DNA from: Scolanthus callimorphus
Taxonomy: Eukaryota > Cnidaria > Anthozoa > Actiniaria > Edwardsiidae
Assembly (NCBI GenBank): GCA_033964015.1
Contig: CM066916.1
Coordinates: 12,750,501 to 12,814,500 of the forward strand
Length of the DNA stretch: 64,000 nt
Direction: 5' to 3'
Made by a program: the position numbers and the translations under genes. The notes under the pieces were generated by a model, which ran no database searches, was not told the DNA's origin, and saw only the letters and a program-made list of their open reading frames with translations. Shown here piece after piece: positions 1 to 11,500 of the stretch; position 1 is the first letter of the stretch, and each line of letters starts with the position of its first letter.

Positions 1-600
1 ATGGTTCATTGTCCTCTTGGAAAATGCCGAAAAAATCATGAAAATATTCGGCAAAAATCACTAGCCGTCCACTCAAATGGTTGGCTTAATTTCCTAGCGG
101 CTAATATCCAGGGACTTTACGCTTGATTAACAGGATTGTAATGGTGGACGCGTGAGTCAACAAGAAAGTCTCAAGAGCGATTTTTTCGGCGAAAATTCTT
201 CCAAATTCAGAGGAATCTGCTCGTTTTTGACAGCCATTTCGATAGATCAAACAGGTATGTATAATCTCTTGTGTAGTATTTTATGTTTTATAGAATTTTA
301 ACCACAACTTAAGTGATTTTCCCTGAAGCATTAGAAGTCACACTGTCCGCCTGTGAAGTTTCATCATGTGCACACTCGTATGAAATTGCACACGATTTTT
401 AGTGAACACTGGCTCCACCGCGCTCCTGTATAGATGAAGGAAATACGATGCGATGGAAAAATGTCGAATCTCGCGGCTCACAATATGCTTCTTGGATGAA
501 AAATAGTCAATTATACGCTTCCTTGGACTCTGTTATGTTCACTTTTGCTTGTGCAATCACTCCTGTATCATGTATGACCAAAACCGACTTGTTACTTGTG
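1..600. other. No recognisable gene
   Basis: AT-rich non-coding sequence. I see no open frame with family resemblance, no repeat structure and no RNA gene here. Confidence 0.5.
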
Positions 601-619
601 TTTGACTGCTGTTTGTAAC

Positions 620-1350
620 CAAAGTTTTTTCACTTTTCTATGAAATTCTAGTTGTAGAGTGTGTGATATTGAGGTTTCGAAGCAGAAGTTTCCTTCAAGC
701 AAGTTGCTTGATTGCCCAAATGTCCACCTAACCAGAACATGCGGCAAGTGCAGATCATACTGCACAAACAAGCGATACCTGGTGTCATTATGAAAGCCAC
801 CTTTTCCATTTATAGATTGGAAAGTCCATGGTGAGAATTGTGTCACATGTGTAGCATATCCAATCAAGCAACCGGCTGGTAGGAAGTGTAAAAGAAAACC
901 AAAGAGAAAGGATCAGTATATCAATGACGGTTACACTAATAGTGTTTGGAAAAATGAAGTTGAAGAAAGTGAACAATTTAGCAGCTACTCTTTGTTTATG
1001 GATGATGTTAGTGGTTCAATACTAATACTTGGCTAAAGAGACGCAACCCTGTTATCGTGACTGCAGTGAATGATTTGGCAGCAGATTCTATCTCCCCTAT
1101 GCAAAACTGCTTGTTGGTTGAACACCTTTACAGTATCATCCTCACAGAGTCCCTTGTGCTCCCATTCAGTTTTTTAGTTAATCTACTTTTATTTACGATA
1201 ACTAATTCCAAGCTTGCCCTTAATGTAACTAGAAGCATGGAACTTACAACTTGGAGGGATAGTCTGGCAGCAGTTCCACCTCTTTTGCCTGCTGGGGATT
1301 GCACTGTTGCATTGGACAATCACAACATTGTCCAAAAAAGTGGAAGTTGA
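620..1350 (+). pseudogene. Unassigned coding-like fragments
   Basis: Short plus-strand open stretches have a protein-like composition. One around 700-770 has a CGKCRSYC cysteine cluster, and one at 880-1020 is lysine-rich. A third at about 1200-1350 reads as an acidic and hydrophobic segment. They are in different frames and separated by stops, so they are either exons of one unknown gene or remnants of one. I do not recognise a family with any certainty. Minus-strand open frames over the same bases look like shadows. Confidence 0.2.
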
Positions 1351-1437
1351 AAGCTGGGGAGAAAGGTAGAGTGAGGAATGTTGTTTTCAAGATGGGAGTG
1401 TAATCTTTGACTGTGACATAAAGTTAGACGGGCAACA

Positions 1438-2290
1438 ATCAATGGATATGCTAAGCGCGAGGCTGAAAGTCGTCGACTTCTTGCAGGTAAGTAATGGAAT
1501 CCTTGTTGTGAATAATCGGGATATGGCCTAGGAACTGGCCCAGTGACGGGAGCAGTCCACGTCTCGCAGAAATCGCAAACAGGAGAATCAGCATGTTCAC
1601 AAGAGTCCTTCAAATACTCAATGTACAGCTCACCCGATTGACAATGTCGCTCAAAGAATTGCTCGAGATTGCTGAAGTAGCCATGTCGAGGAACTTTGGC
1701 TTTCGCATTCGTCGATTTGCTAGCAATTTACTTGTCTAAGTAATCTTTATCCCAGAAGAACTGAAGTCGTAAAGATGGAGTAACAGTGCAGGATAACAAT
1801 CCACTCGGAGCTGGTTCTCCATGCACTCTATTTGCCAATTCAGCAGCGGCATGCCACGCATTTTTTTCCATTCTTTCAGCTTCTAATTGCTCGTATTCTT
1901 GAAACGTCAGTGTCTCTATTTCCTTTTCTGACAGTCCTTCGAGCCTTTTGTGGTATTCCCAGTTAAGAGTTTCCCCCATCACCAGTGCCTCTCCTTTTGA
2001 GGCATTGGTCTCTCCGCCTCATTCTGCCCGCTGTCTCCCCTCGTTCTGTGAACTCTTACTAGTTTGTCGAGATTGTGGATAAGAACTCTTTCAACCAAGC
2101 GGTACTAGACGGAGCCATTGCTACAACCAACACCGGGACCTGCGTCTGTAAGCTCTAAACCTCTCGGTTTCAAAGGTGGTAATTTGATCCTGTCAAATTC
2201 GTCCAAAAAACCTTGACACTTTCTGAGAACGGATTGAGCTGTACACCGGAGTTGCTGCTTCTGCTCAGGGTTTTCAAGTCAGAAATAAAC
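1438..2290 (-). pseudogene. Decayed member of a multi-copy cnidarian protein family
   Basis: Reading the minus strand from about 2290, the following segments appear in order in shifting frames: an alpha-helical piece ending GFLDEFDRIKLPPLKPRG, then LTDAGPGVG, RTRGDSGQNEAER, a segment with LNWEYHKRLEGLSEKEIE, RMEKNAWHAAAELANRVHG, then FFERHCQSGELYIEYLKD and a CDFCETW cysteine motif, ending near EVDDFQPRA at about 1480. From memory this order matches an uncharacterised protein found in many copies in sea anemones and corals. Several frameshifts and in-frame stops show that this copy is dead. The function of the family is unknown to me. The copy number suggests a mobile or recently amplified origin. 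Confidence 0.55.
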
Positions 2291-2775
2291 GACTGTAATA
2301 AGCTTTGCATACTTGCACACTCCTTCACTTCTTCCTCGGTCATCTTCAAGAATTTCCCATCTCTCCTGCGTTTCCAAGGTATTCTAAAGTATGAAGTATT
2401 TGTTCTCGCTTATATTTTCGAAACGATCAGTTTTCACTACTAGTTACTGCCTTTACGTCTTCAAAAGTGGTTGATAGGTGAAAGTGCTTTAGTTAGTCTT
2501 TTCTTCCCAGTTTAGAGCTTGTTCTATCCTCTTCAACAATCGTACTTAGGTTAGACGCCATTTTGAAAGAAAGGTAACCTGGCGATATTATTAAACCATA
2601 GGGGACTGATACTAGCTTAGTCGATTAGCGAGCAGGGGGAGGGGTAAAATTTCAAATAGCCGTTTTTCGAAGAGGGTACAAATTGAAACTACTTTGTTTG
2701 TACGGGGGTAAGTTTTCACAAAACCTACGAGCAGAAAAAACCACCAGCCCTCCCTGTGACGTAATTAACGAACAG
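2291..2775. other. No recognisable gene
   Basis: Mostly non-coding. The first bases may hold the most N-terminal remnants of the neighbouring minus-strand pseudogene (helical, acidic reading frames). Nothing else can be supported. Confidence 0.4.
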
Positions 2776-3229
2776 TCCCTAACTCCCAACATCTTACTAT
2801 ATATCCAACCTAACGCACTCCCAGAACTGTTACCTCATCGCATCAAAGACTAGGACCTACGTAAACGCGCTAAATACCTGCTCAAATGCAAAGACTCGTC
2901 CTGGTCGCGGTGCACGACAGAGTATCTGCGCAGCCTGCGTGAACAACGTACAGGCTGAAGTGCAAGAGGGGGCTGGAGCATCCCAAGGTAGGTGATGCTG
3001 TTATCATTAAGTCGGAGGAGCGCAAGCGTGGTAAGTGGTCACTTGACATAGTGGAAGGTCTAATTACCGGAAGGGATGGTGTTGTTAGAGGAGCGAAACT
3101 ACGTGCTGGTAAGTCGTACATGGAAAGACCTGTACAGCACCTATACCCACTTGAGTTATCATGCGACCACATGCGGACACCTTTCGCCCGCAACGTGACG
3201 CAGCTGCAGAGCAAAGCTCCGAGTGCATG
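2776..3229 (+). pseudogene. BEL/Pao retrotransposon Pol C-terminus (DUF5641-like)
   Basis: Plus-strand frames read LPELLPHRIKD, KRAKYLLKCKDSSWSRCTTE, then after a frameshift VGDAVIIKSEERKRGKW, VEGLITGRDGVVRGAKLRAG and ERPVQHLYPLELSCD. This is the characteristic tail of BEL/Pao Pol polyproteins (the domain after the integrase). The rest of Pol is absent, so this is a truncated, decayed 3' end. A stop closes the frame near 3229. The sequence downstream is where a 3' LTR would be expected. Confidence 0.8.
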
Positions 3230-4537
3230 AGATTCTTGAATTAGAGTAGTAGACATGCGCAAGCAGAAACGCGTCTGTATATCGCTATATAGTATAACCA
3301 GTTTGTTATGACCAATTATAATCATAAACGTGCATTAGCTATTAGTAAACATTTGCTCTCCTTGAGACAAATGTGGGGAGGTGGTCGGAGGTAGATATGG
3401 GTAACAATCTATAGCAATGATTTAGTACATGCAAGTAATCTGAAATGTAAATATCTCGCGAGCGAAAAAAGCGACGTATCAGTCACGCGAGTTCGTTTCA
3501 TATATTAGTCACGAGAGTTTGTAAGGATAGCAACGACTTTAATAAGACAACATTGTTTTAACCGCAATGATTGGTAGATTATTGTTAAGACTGTATTGCC
3601 GTACCCTAGTTTGTAATTTATAGCCACGTTTTCAAGTCTAAACCTGTAATCATAGTAGAAGTGCGAGAAGCGAGTGTGAACTTATCAGTGAATAAGTGAT
3701 TTGCGTAAAAAACCTACAAAACCCAAACTGTGAGTATTCTGTCCCGCGGACCATTCCGGACAACGCCCTACGAACACCCAGTCTCAGGGAACACGCGACG
3801 CTATGGTGTGGGTAACCGTTTCCACACTGCAAGCGGCCCACACAAATTCCATAATTTGTTTGTTCTACAATTAACCTCTGCATGCAAGCTAATGCTATGA
3901 ACACCAGTATGCAAGAGTCTGAAATAGCAGACGAAATAATACACGCCTTGGAAGCACTGTCACGCAATCATTCGAGGTACATCTCCTGTTCAACGAGTTG
4001 ATGGACTATTATCAGAATGAGGCGATTGTAAATGAGCATTTAGGCAGCTCGCTTCACTCGTTTTAGCCAATCAACGCGCACGTAAGAATTGAGATATGGA
4101 ATTCGTAGGTATATGCCTCTGTGGTGGGGTGTGGATGTTTTCTGGAATTACACAATTTTGATCCCTAAAAGATTAACATTTGCAGCAATTGCAGCAAATT
4201 AATTAACTGTTTTCAACATTTAGGATCAAATAAAATGAAAATGAAGTCAAATATATTTTCTGTATTCCAGAGCTTTCAAATGCTAATTGTTATGCATACA
4301 AACGGGACACCATGTTGTTTGCTCTTTTACCCCTATAATGTCTTAGTAGTACATTTTTAGTTGTTCATGTTGTATGTCTTGTCTATTCTGAATGACATTT
4401 ATTCGACATCAATACTTGACATCAATACAAGGGGTAGCGAATGGCCCTTACAAAAAATCAAGCATCTCGCAAAATTCTACTCTCGTTTCCTTAACTGGCT
4501 AAAGTAGGCTTCAGTGCGCATGCGTTTGACACATGGT
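3230..4537. other. Non-coding; possible BEL 3' LTR
   Basis: No gene. A purine-rich GTGGGGAGGTGG stretch near 3370 could be the polypurine tract of the BEL element, with an LTR in the following several hundred bases. A second LTR copy is not present for comparison, so the ends cannot be fixed. Confidence 0.3.
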
Positions 4538-4770
4538 GGAATGCAATCTCGTACCCAGAGCCCGTCATCTTTTGGCCAGCGGCAAGATTCAGGGCTCTGG
4601 GGGAATCGATTTTTTTAAAACCCAGATTCTGGGTTTCCGGTTTGATTGTTGTATGAAAGTTCGTTTTTTGACGTACCACGCATGCTCGCAAATCGGATTC
4701 CCCCAGAGTCCTGAATCTTGCCGCTGGCCAAAAGATGACGGGCTCTGGGTACGAGATTGGGCGGAATGCA
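4538..4770. mobile_element. Foldback MITE with 8-bp target duplication
   Basis: Inverted arms of about 65 bp begin ATCTCGTACCCAGAGCCC at 4546 and return as the complement ending GGGTACGAGATT at 4758. A short AT-rich loop lies between them. GGAATGCA occurs on both sides (4538-4545 and 4763-4770) as a candidate 8-bp target-site duplication, which would fit hAT-type transposition. There is no coding capacity. Apparent ORFs across it on both strands are produced by the palindrome. Confidence 0.75.
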
Positions 4771-6940
4771 GGTTAATTTTCGGTAAGGAATCCAAGCCGT
4801 TCTAAGAGATTTGCCTTAGAAACGTTAATTAAAAGATTGACAGCACGGGATTTGAGGATCACGAAACTAGATGGGAAGATTTTGTTCGTCGATTTTACTG
4901 TGCGACTACGTTTACCGGGCCATTTTGTAGAAGTTAGACAATCAGGAGGCGAGTACAGAACAAAGGGTCTTGACTTTCTTGAGATCTCGGACATCGAAAT
5001 ATTCGCTTTTCTGGAAAAATTGTGAAAATTATGAGCAGAAATAACGTCAAAACACTTAATTACTCACCGTCAGACGTAATACAGGTATTAAATTTACTTA
5101 AAATAGTTTGAATCTCTAAATGACAAACGCTTTACAGGATAGCCTGGTTGACGTAGTCGTACAGTAAGCATTTCCTGCTGTTAAAAGACTCGCTTCTTCT
5201 TGGCTTCTTCTGTTACTACGATGCCAGCTACTGCATGGGACTACTTTCGAATTCATTTTAAAGATACTTGGAGTCTAGATTAGCCACTTGGAGTTGTAAA
5301 TGTGTCTTCCCTCAGGGCAGTTATCGATCGTCAAAGCACATTTCTAGGGTTGATGAGTTGTGCACTTGGTAAGAAGTTATGGTTGAAGGCCATCTCATGA
5401 GAGAACGGTAGGTTTACGAACGAACGGTGTAAGCCGCAGAATGAGGAACGCAAAATGCTTTTACTCACAAGCTTTTTAATCCGAGAGGGTATCTACTAGG
5501 CCCATGAAATGTCATGCACTTTCAGACTATTGGGGGTAAATGTAAGAACGAGAGTGTGTGTGTGTTAGGGGGAGAGAGAGGGGGCGCATTCTGTGTTCTG
5601 CATTATGCCTTTTTCACCGCCTGGGTTTGCCAAAACATTGATCACGATAACGTGAGAAGCCCTCAACTAAATTGTTTGATAGTTTGCTACGGCTAGAAAA
5701 GCAAGAACACAAGTAAAGCCTTTAGTAGTTGATTCTGTTTGATATTATTGTTTCTTTCTTTTCAAAGAAAAGTCATAGTGGAGTTGTTTTCATAACAAAT
5801 TTCTTGTTTTCATAACGAAGTAGCTTAAACTTCTATAAAAGAAGACCATTACTTCGTTTGTTGTGAAAAGTGTATTCTTGCGTTCAATGCATTGAGTCGT
5901 GCCATTAGGTGGTTGCAAACATTCACATATGAGCGACAGATCATTAGATCTTTCCTTTCACAATCACAACTAAAATTGTTTGATCAACTGCCAATAGCCT
6001 AATGTTCAATGCATTTTGTGAATGGATATCTGTCACTTGTCATTATAGCAGCACACACTAACAAATGGTCATTCATAGTGGGTTGTTGGACTCAATAACT
6101 GTGAGAAAAACCACCTTTCAAGAACATTATGTATTATTATACCTTTGTGGTTGTAAATCCTGTCATGGTTTTTTATTTTCATGTTCTAAGCACTAAAATC
6201 AAACAAACAAAAACAAGAGAGATATGATTTTATTGTGGATACGCAGTTGATACGCAGTGTGTATTTGAAAACCACTGTTGGTGAAATCATGAAAAATATT
6301 GTCCTCAATTTCCAGGCTGGACGCTGTGGGCGAGATGGTTTGCCCTCATAGGCTGTTATGCATATGATATTTCAAAATCTAAAAAGCAAATATCTGATAT
6401 CATGAGGCAATTTGTGTCCAAAGATAAATGTAGAAGGGAGATTATTCTAACACTTCTGCTATGGATTGGGCTTTTACAGTGCATACAGATTGACCCTATG
6501 TAGTACTGGTAGATCTTGTGTAGGAGGCACTTCCCTGTCTACAGGCTCCAGCATACAACTCATCGACCAAATTGCTGTAGGCGCAAGTGCTGATCCTGCA
6601 TTGTTTAGAACAGTGGATGGAGTCACAGCCTCGTCCCCAATTTTCAGCACTATTTATGCAAGAAAATATGTACAATTGTACAGAGGTACTGTATATTTAA
6701 CAGTCATGAGCAATAAGACCATTCTACCTGTGACCATATAGTCAATAATGGCCAATGACTTGTTAAAGACCTCAAATGCAGGAATTGACTTTGTACTCGG
6801 GCACTAGTGCTGTGCCTGAATTTTGGCTTGGGCACTCGACAAAATGGTGTGTTCACATTAGTACCCGTGCCCGGGCACCAAGTGTGTACGCAGCCTAAGA
6901 AAACAAGGAAAAGGAGAAATAAGAAGTAAGGAGACTGTTC
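4771..6940. other. No supported gene
   Basis: Long stretch of AT-rich sequence with short ORFs that have no recognisable family. A GC-rich motif CCCGTGCCCGGGCACC near 6865-6880 is palindromic and may belong to a MITE. I cannot assign anything else. Confidence 0.4.
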
Positions 6941-6945
6941 GTTGA

Positions 6946-7600
6946 TTGGGTAGATACAGAAACAAAACGATCTTGGCTGGCCAAGCAACACAGAGTCAGA
7001 GATTTATGGGACTGCGGCCTCAGAAAAAAATGCAAAGAAAAGCACATCAGCATCCACTATTATCGTGCACATATACCAGATTTGCATTTTCCAAAGCCAG
7101 AAAAAGACAGTCCTGTGTAATTAGACGAGTAATTGATGACGAGGCGTACATTCGGTGTGGAATATCAGAGGGATTTTCCCGGCCCCTTTATACACCAGTA
7201 CAGTGCACAAGTGAATACAGCCAAGTCAAGATTCCTTCTTCAGATCCTGTGGGTTATGGGGCGAACGAGTTGCTTTCAACCTGTACAATTTTAGATCTGA
7301 ACATGAACTTCAAGACAGCTCTTTCAAAGAGGCACTACACTACACTACACTACAGGATGCTGAGATATACCTCATAGCAAGGGGTGGAACCTCGTGATGA
7401 GGTCGCTCAATGAATGCCTGGGTGATGGAAAGTCCATCAAGACAATCTGCCTCCGTGATTGAAGAATATGACAAACTGAAACTGAGAAAACCTAACCGCA
7501 ATGAGCTAAGGAGACTAAAAGATGAAGCTGAAGCAGAATTACAAATAAATGTGAACTTGAAATCAAGGGGCGCTTTGATGGTAAGAAAAATAGGTCCCCT
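6946..7600 (+). pseudogene. Unassigned protein fragments
   Basis: Two plus-strand open segments look protein-like. One (6946-7330) is basic and includes RRVIDDEAYIRCGISEGFSR and a later GYGANEL. The other (7410-7600) is highly charged (EEYDKLKLRKPNRNELRRLK). I recall the CGxSEGFSRPLxTP pattern from uncharacterised anthozoan proteins but cannot name the family. The two may be exons of one gene or unrelated fragments. The second runs into the Gypsy LTR, where its frame ends. Confidence 0.3.
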
Positions 7601-7662
7601 AAGGGTCCGTGTGTCTGCCTGGAACTGGTGTTGGGTATTTTCTACGAGGTGGAAGGGGCGAG

Positions 7663-7902
7663 TGTTAGACAGAAAATTGCATGAAAATAGAAAACACATT
7701 ACAAGTTAATGGTTAACGTGTCACGCCATGTAATATGAGCCAGTTAGCAAAGAGGCGTGTAGAGTTTTTGAATTGAGAGCGAGCACCGAGTAGTATGATT
7801 ATGAAGTAGCGTTTTAAAGCACACAAGAATAAATATACAAGATACCAGGACAACTATACGGGTTTAGTGATTTCTACAAACCTGCAGCGAATCCGTGCAA
7901 CA
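7663..7902 (+). repeat. Gypsy LTR (forward copy)
   Basis: A 240-bp block beginning TGTTAGACAG and ending GTGCAACA (TG...CA ends). A near-identical copy lies in reverse orientation at 49704-49944, which proves that it is a repeat. It is preceded by purine-rich GGTGGAAGGGGCGAG and followed by a primer-binding-site-like GGGGGCTCAGACGGG, so it can act as a 5' LTR for the plus-strand Gypsy Gag/Pol that resumes at 47506. Confidence 0.8.
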
Positions 7903-7967
7903 TTTTGGGGGCTCAGACGGGAAAATGGAAGCTAATCGGAGGAGAAAAAGACTCTGAAGATGGCATT
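7903..7967 (+). mobile_element. Start of Gypsy internal region (PBS/leader)
   Basis: Immediately after the LTR comes TTTTGGGGGCTCAGACGGG, then a purine-rich leader. It is cut off at 7967/7968 by the TAAA-tailed 3' end of a LINE inserted in antisense. The rest of the Gypsy element lies about 39.5 kb to the right. Confidence 0.6.
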
Positions 7968-8527
7968 TTATAAATAAATAAATAAATAAATAATCAGTTT
8001 TTGCCCTTTGGTAGTTAAGCACTAAATTACAGGGAGGTCAGATTTTACAGACAGAAAATATGGAAAAAACATTACAACTAATACACTTAAACATATCTAT
8101 ACGTAACAAAGTTACCGAGTCTGTCCGTTCTTGCCACACAGGGATCTAGGCGCGATGCGCCTGACCTGAGGCCGTAGCCGTGAGCGACCCTCGAGGGCTG
8201 CGGCAAAAGATGCGCAAGGAAACCGGATTCCTTGATGTTGGAAATAAATTTCCTACACGCCACGTCGCGCCGCGATGACAGCGAAGGTATGCCACAGCCC
8301 TCGAGCGCCGACTCATAAGACACAAATGGGAAAATAATGCGGAGTGCCGATCTTTGTACGCTCTCCACCAAGTGGTCTAAACCGATAGGGAGCCCGGCCC
8401 ACACCGAGATGCATATTCTAGAATAGGTCGCACCAAGCTACAATAAACTTGAACTAGATCAGATGGAGGGACGCCTGATTTTTTTAAGACGCGAAGAGCA
8501 TAGAGAACAAGTGTCAACGCTAACTTG
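7968..8527 (-). mobile_element. LINE, 3' half (RT C-terminus and tail)
   Basis: Minus-strand reading from 8527 downward gives ...LYALRVLKKSGVPPSDL, VQVYCSLVRPILEYAS, then after a frameshift WAGLPIGLDHLVESVQRSAL and RIIFPFVSYESALEGCGIPS. This is the C-terminal part of a CR1-like reverse transcriptase ORF. It ends in a (TAAA)n tail at 7968-7994, the 3' end. The N-terminal part of the same kind of RT lies at 47191-47505 in the same orientation, so a single LINE copy appears to have been split by the 38.7-kb element between them. Confidence 0.8.
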
Positions 8528-11500
8528 GAGGGTCAATTCTAATTCAGAGTCACGCAGATTCTGTGTAAGATACGCGATTTTACTAAGATCGTGTGTAAAA
8601 TGCGGTCATGTACTCAGATACCGAGCGTTTGTCACGCCTCCGAGTGACAAAGGCGCAGAATCTGACCCTTATCACGCCAGAAACGCAGAGAATGAGTGTT
8701 TGAACTGACACTTTCAACATTTTCTGTGTAACATACATGTAACATTACCGCAAAGAAGCACAAGAATGCTAAGGTATTGATAACCTGGAGCCGATAACCT
8801 TTGGCAGCTGAAACAGCCCTGTCAGAGCATTTTGTCAAACGAATCTCCTACACTCCTCCTAGTGAACGTAGGAAAGAATTACTTTGTCAATCGAGGTTAT
8901 TCCACTCAAATCAGAAATGAAAGTTAATCTGCATGTTTAGCATTCTCCCACAAAAATTACAATGAAGGAAACTTCCAACTCACGAACCTAATCAAAAGGC
9001 AAGATTAAACTAAAGAGCAAGAGAACGACTGAAACTAAACTTCTAAACTTGTAATCTCGCAGTTCAACCAAATGTTTAAAATGGTCTTTTCTCTCTTTGG
9101 AAAAAAAACATTAGGTAAATTCCTGAATGGAGGAAACAAAACACATGGGGCATGCGATGTTCTGCACCACATCCAAGATAAAAAGTTATATTATATATAC
9201 AAACTAGAACTTTTCTTTGCTTATTTATTTACATGAAGTTCTATTTTTCGACTTCGATCGCTAAACGTTGTGTCACAACGTCTGAACGCTTTGAGAAATA
9301 GTTTGAACGGTCCGATTGGAAAAACAAAAGCTCCGATAGATCGTTTTCAACGTTAGGCGCAAAATTTCAGAAACATTTTGGCGATATATAGTTTAAGTAC
9401 ATATGTTGTTGCGCGCTGGGACACTACAGTAACAGACCTTCGGAGCATTTTGGGCAAACAATAGTACACTTGTGGAAGACAACGACTGAATCAAAGTAAA
9501 TCTGCTTAAAAACAACGCAGATTTTGTGTAAGATACGCGATTTTCTAAGGTCATGTGTAAAATGCGGTCATGTCATGTACTCAGATACTGAGCGTTTGTC
9601 ACGCCTCCGAGTGACAAAGGCGCAGAATCTGACCCTTTTCACGCCAGAAACGCAGAGAATGAGTGTTTGAACTGACACTTTCAACATTTTCTGTGTAACA
9701 TACATGTAACATTACCGCAAAGAAGCACAAGAATGCTATGGTATTGATAACCTTTGGAAGTTGAAACAGCCCTGTCAGAGCATTTTGTCAAGCGAATCTC
9801 CTAGATAGATAGATTTTATTTTCCATTTCGTTCTCTAATATTTACATCAGACTTGCTAATCAATTACAAAGAAATGGAAGGAAGGCTATCAAGCTCTTTA
9901 GAGCTTTTCTAGTAGTCTCCCTTGAATAATTATCATGGACCTATTTTACAAGTTGTTTGTATCAGGGTAATCAGTAGTTGACGGTTGCATCAAAATTAGT
10001 CTTAGACATTTTTATAATTCTCATTGAATTTCATTTTGATTGGTAAATTCCGTATCAATTGTTTTTAGCATGTAGGTATGATTTAAATTTGATCTTAAAT
10101 GTAAAATATGAGCGACAATCAATTATATCAGTTGGTAATGAAGTCCATATGTCAATGCATTTGTTTCTTGTAGAATATTTACCATAATTGGTCTTATTGA
10201 GTTTTTTGTGCAGTTTATTTGAATTCCTTGTATTATGGCTGTTAATTTTGTGTTTGTGTTAATAAACGTTAAAAATATCATATATTAAGAGTCCTATTTG
10301 CAGTGTATTTTTCTGCTCAATGTTCAGAATCTTTAGTTTGTGAAATATTGGCCTCGAAGGTGATACATATGGTGAGAATGTTATTATTCGAAGAATCTTT
10401 TTCTGCAGGATAGAAAGTCTCCTCAATCTAGTGTTGTAACTATTTGCCCATATTGTATTTGCATAGTATAGGTAGGGATAGACAAGTGCATTATAGAGTG
10501 TTACTAGATGGCCTTTGCTTAGGAAATGACGTCCTTTACACAGGACACCTGAGATGCGGGATATCTTTTTAGCAATATAATCAATATGTTTATCCCATGT
10601 CAGATGATCATGAATCATTATTCCTAAGAATTTGGTTTGTTTTACATTCTGGATTTGTTTATTTTCTTTCTCTTTGTTTTAAATATTATGTAGTGCGTCT
10701 TTTTTATATTTAATGATAACTGGTTGTCATGTAGCCAGTTCTGAATTAAAGATAGCTCACAGTTCATTATAGTCTCTAGTCTGCTTATATCCTACGGCAA
10801 TATCTAGTGAACGTATTCCACTCAAATCAGAAATGAAAGTTAACCCATGTTTAGCACTCTCCCACAAAAATTACAATGAAGGAAAGTTCCGACTCACGAA
10901 CCTAATCAAAAGGCAAGATTAAACTAAAGAGCGAAAGAACGACTGAAACTAAACTTGTAATCTCGCAGTTAAACCAAATGTTTAATGTCTGGACTAGGTA
11001 AATGCGATGCCGCGGAGAAGATTGCGGGATTTTGATACACAACTAAAAACCCTCTGGCATGCAGAACCTGTTCCTTTTCAAGCCGAAATTGACAATTTCG
11101 ACATTTTCGGAGTGAATGAAGTGAATTTGAAGCGAAATTTCGGAGTGAATTTGAATACAGATAGCCTTACTACTCCAGCACACAGTAAACTAGTAAAGTG
11201 ACCTCAAGGCATTTGATTTCCGTCACGCACAGCAGAAAACTGAGGAAAAGACACTGACGTCGGGAGACGCCATTACAACGGCAAAACAGAAGACTCGACA
11301 TTTTGAAGCGGTTTTGAAATAAAGTTTTCATGTTCCATCTCAGGTGCGCCATCCAAAACACAAGAAAAACGTCATAAGACAAAAACATATTTGTTTAAGT
11401 GCCGCCGGGATCAAATGCTGAGCGAATATCTTGAGGAATCAATCTGGAGCACAGTGCGTTAAGTAGATGACATTTAGCACTCGAAAAGCGGGGAAGTCAC

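Noticed and set aside
2882..3325. 147-codon minus-strand ORF
   Set aside because: Antisense shadow of the BEL/Pao C-terminal coding sequence.
4491..4805. Four overlapping ORFs on both strands
   Set aside because: Artefacts of a foldback MITE. The mirrored reading frames encode mirrored peptides without family resemblance.
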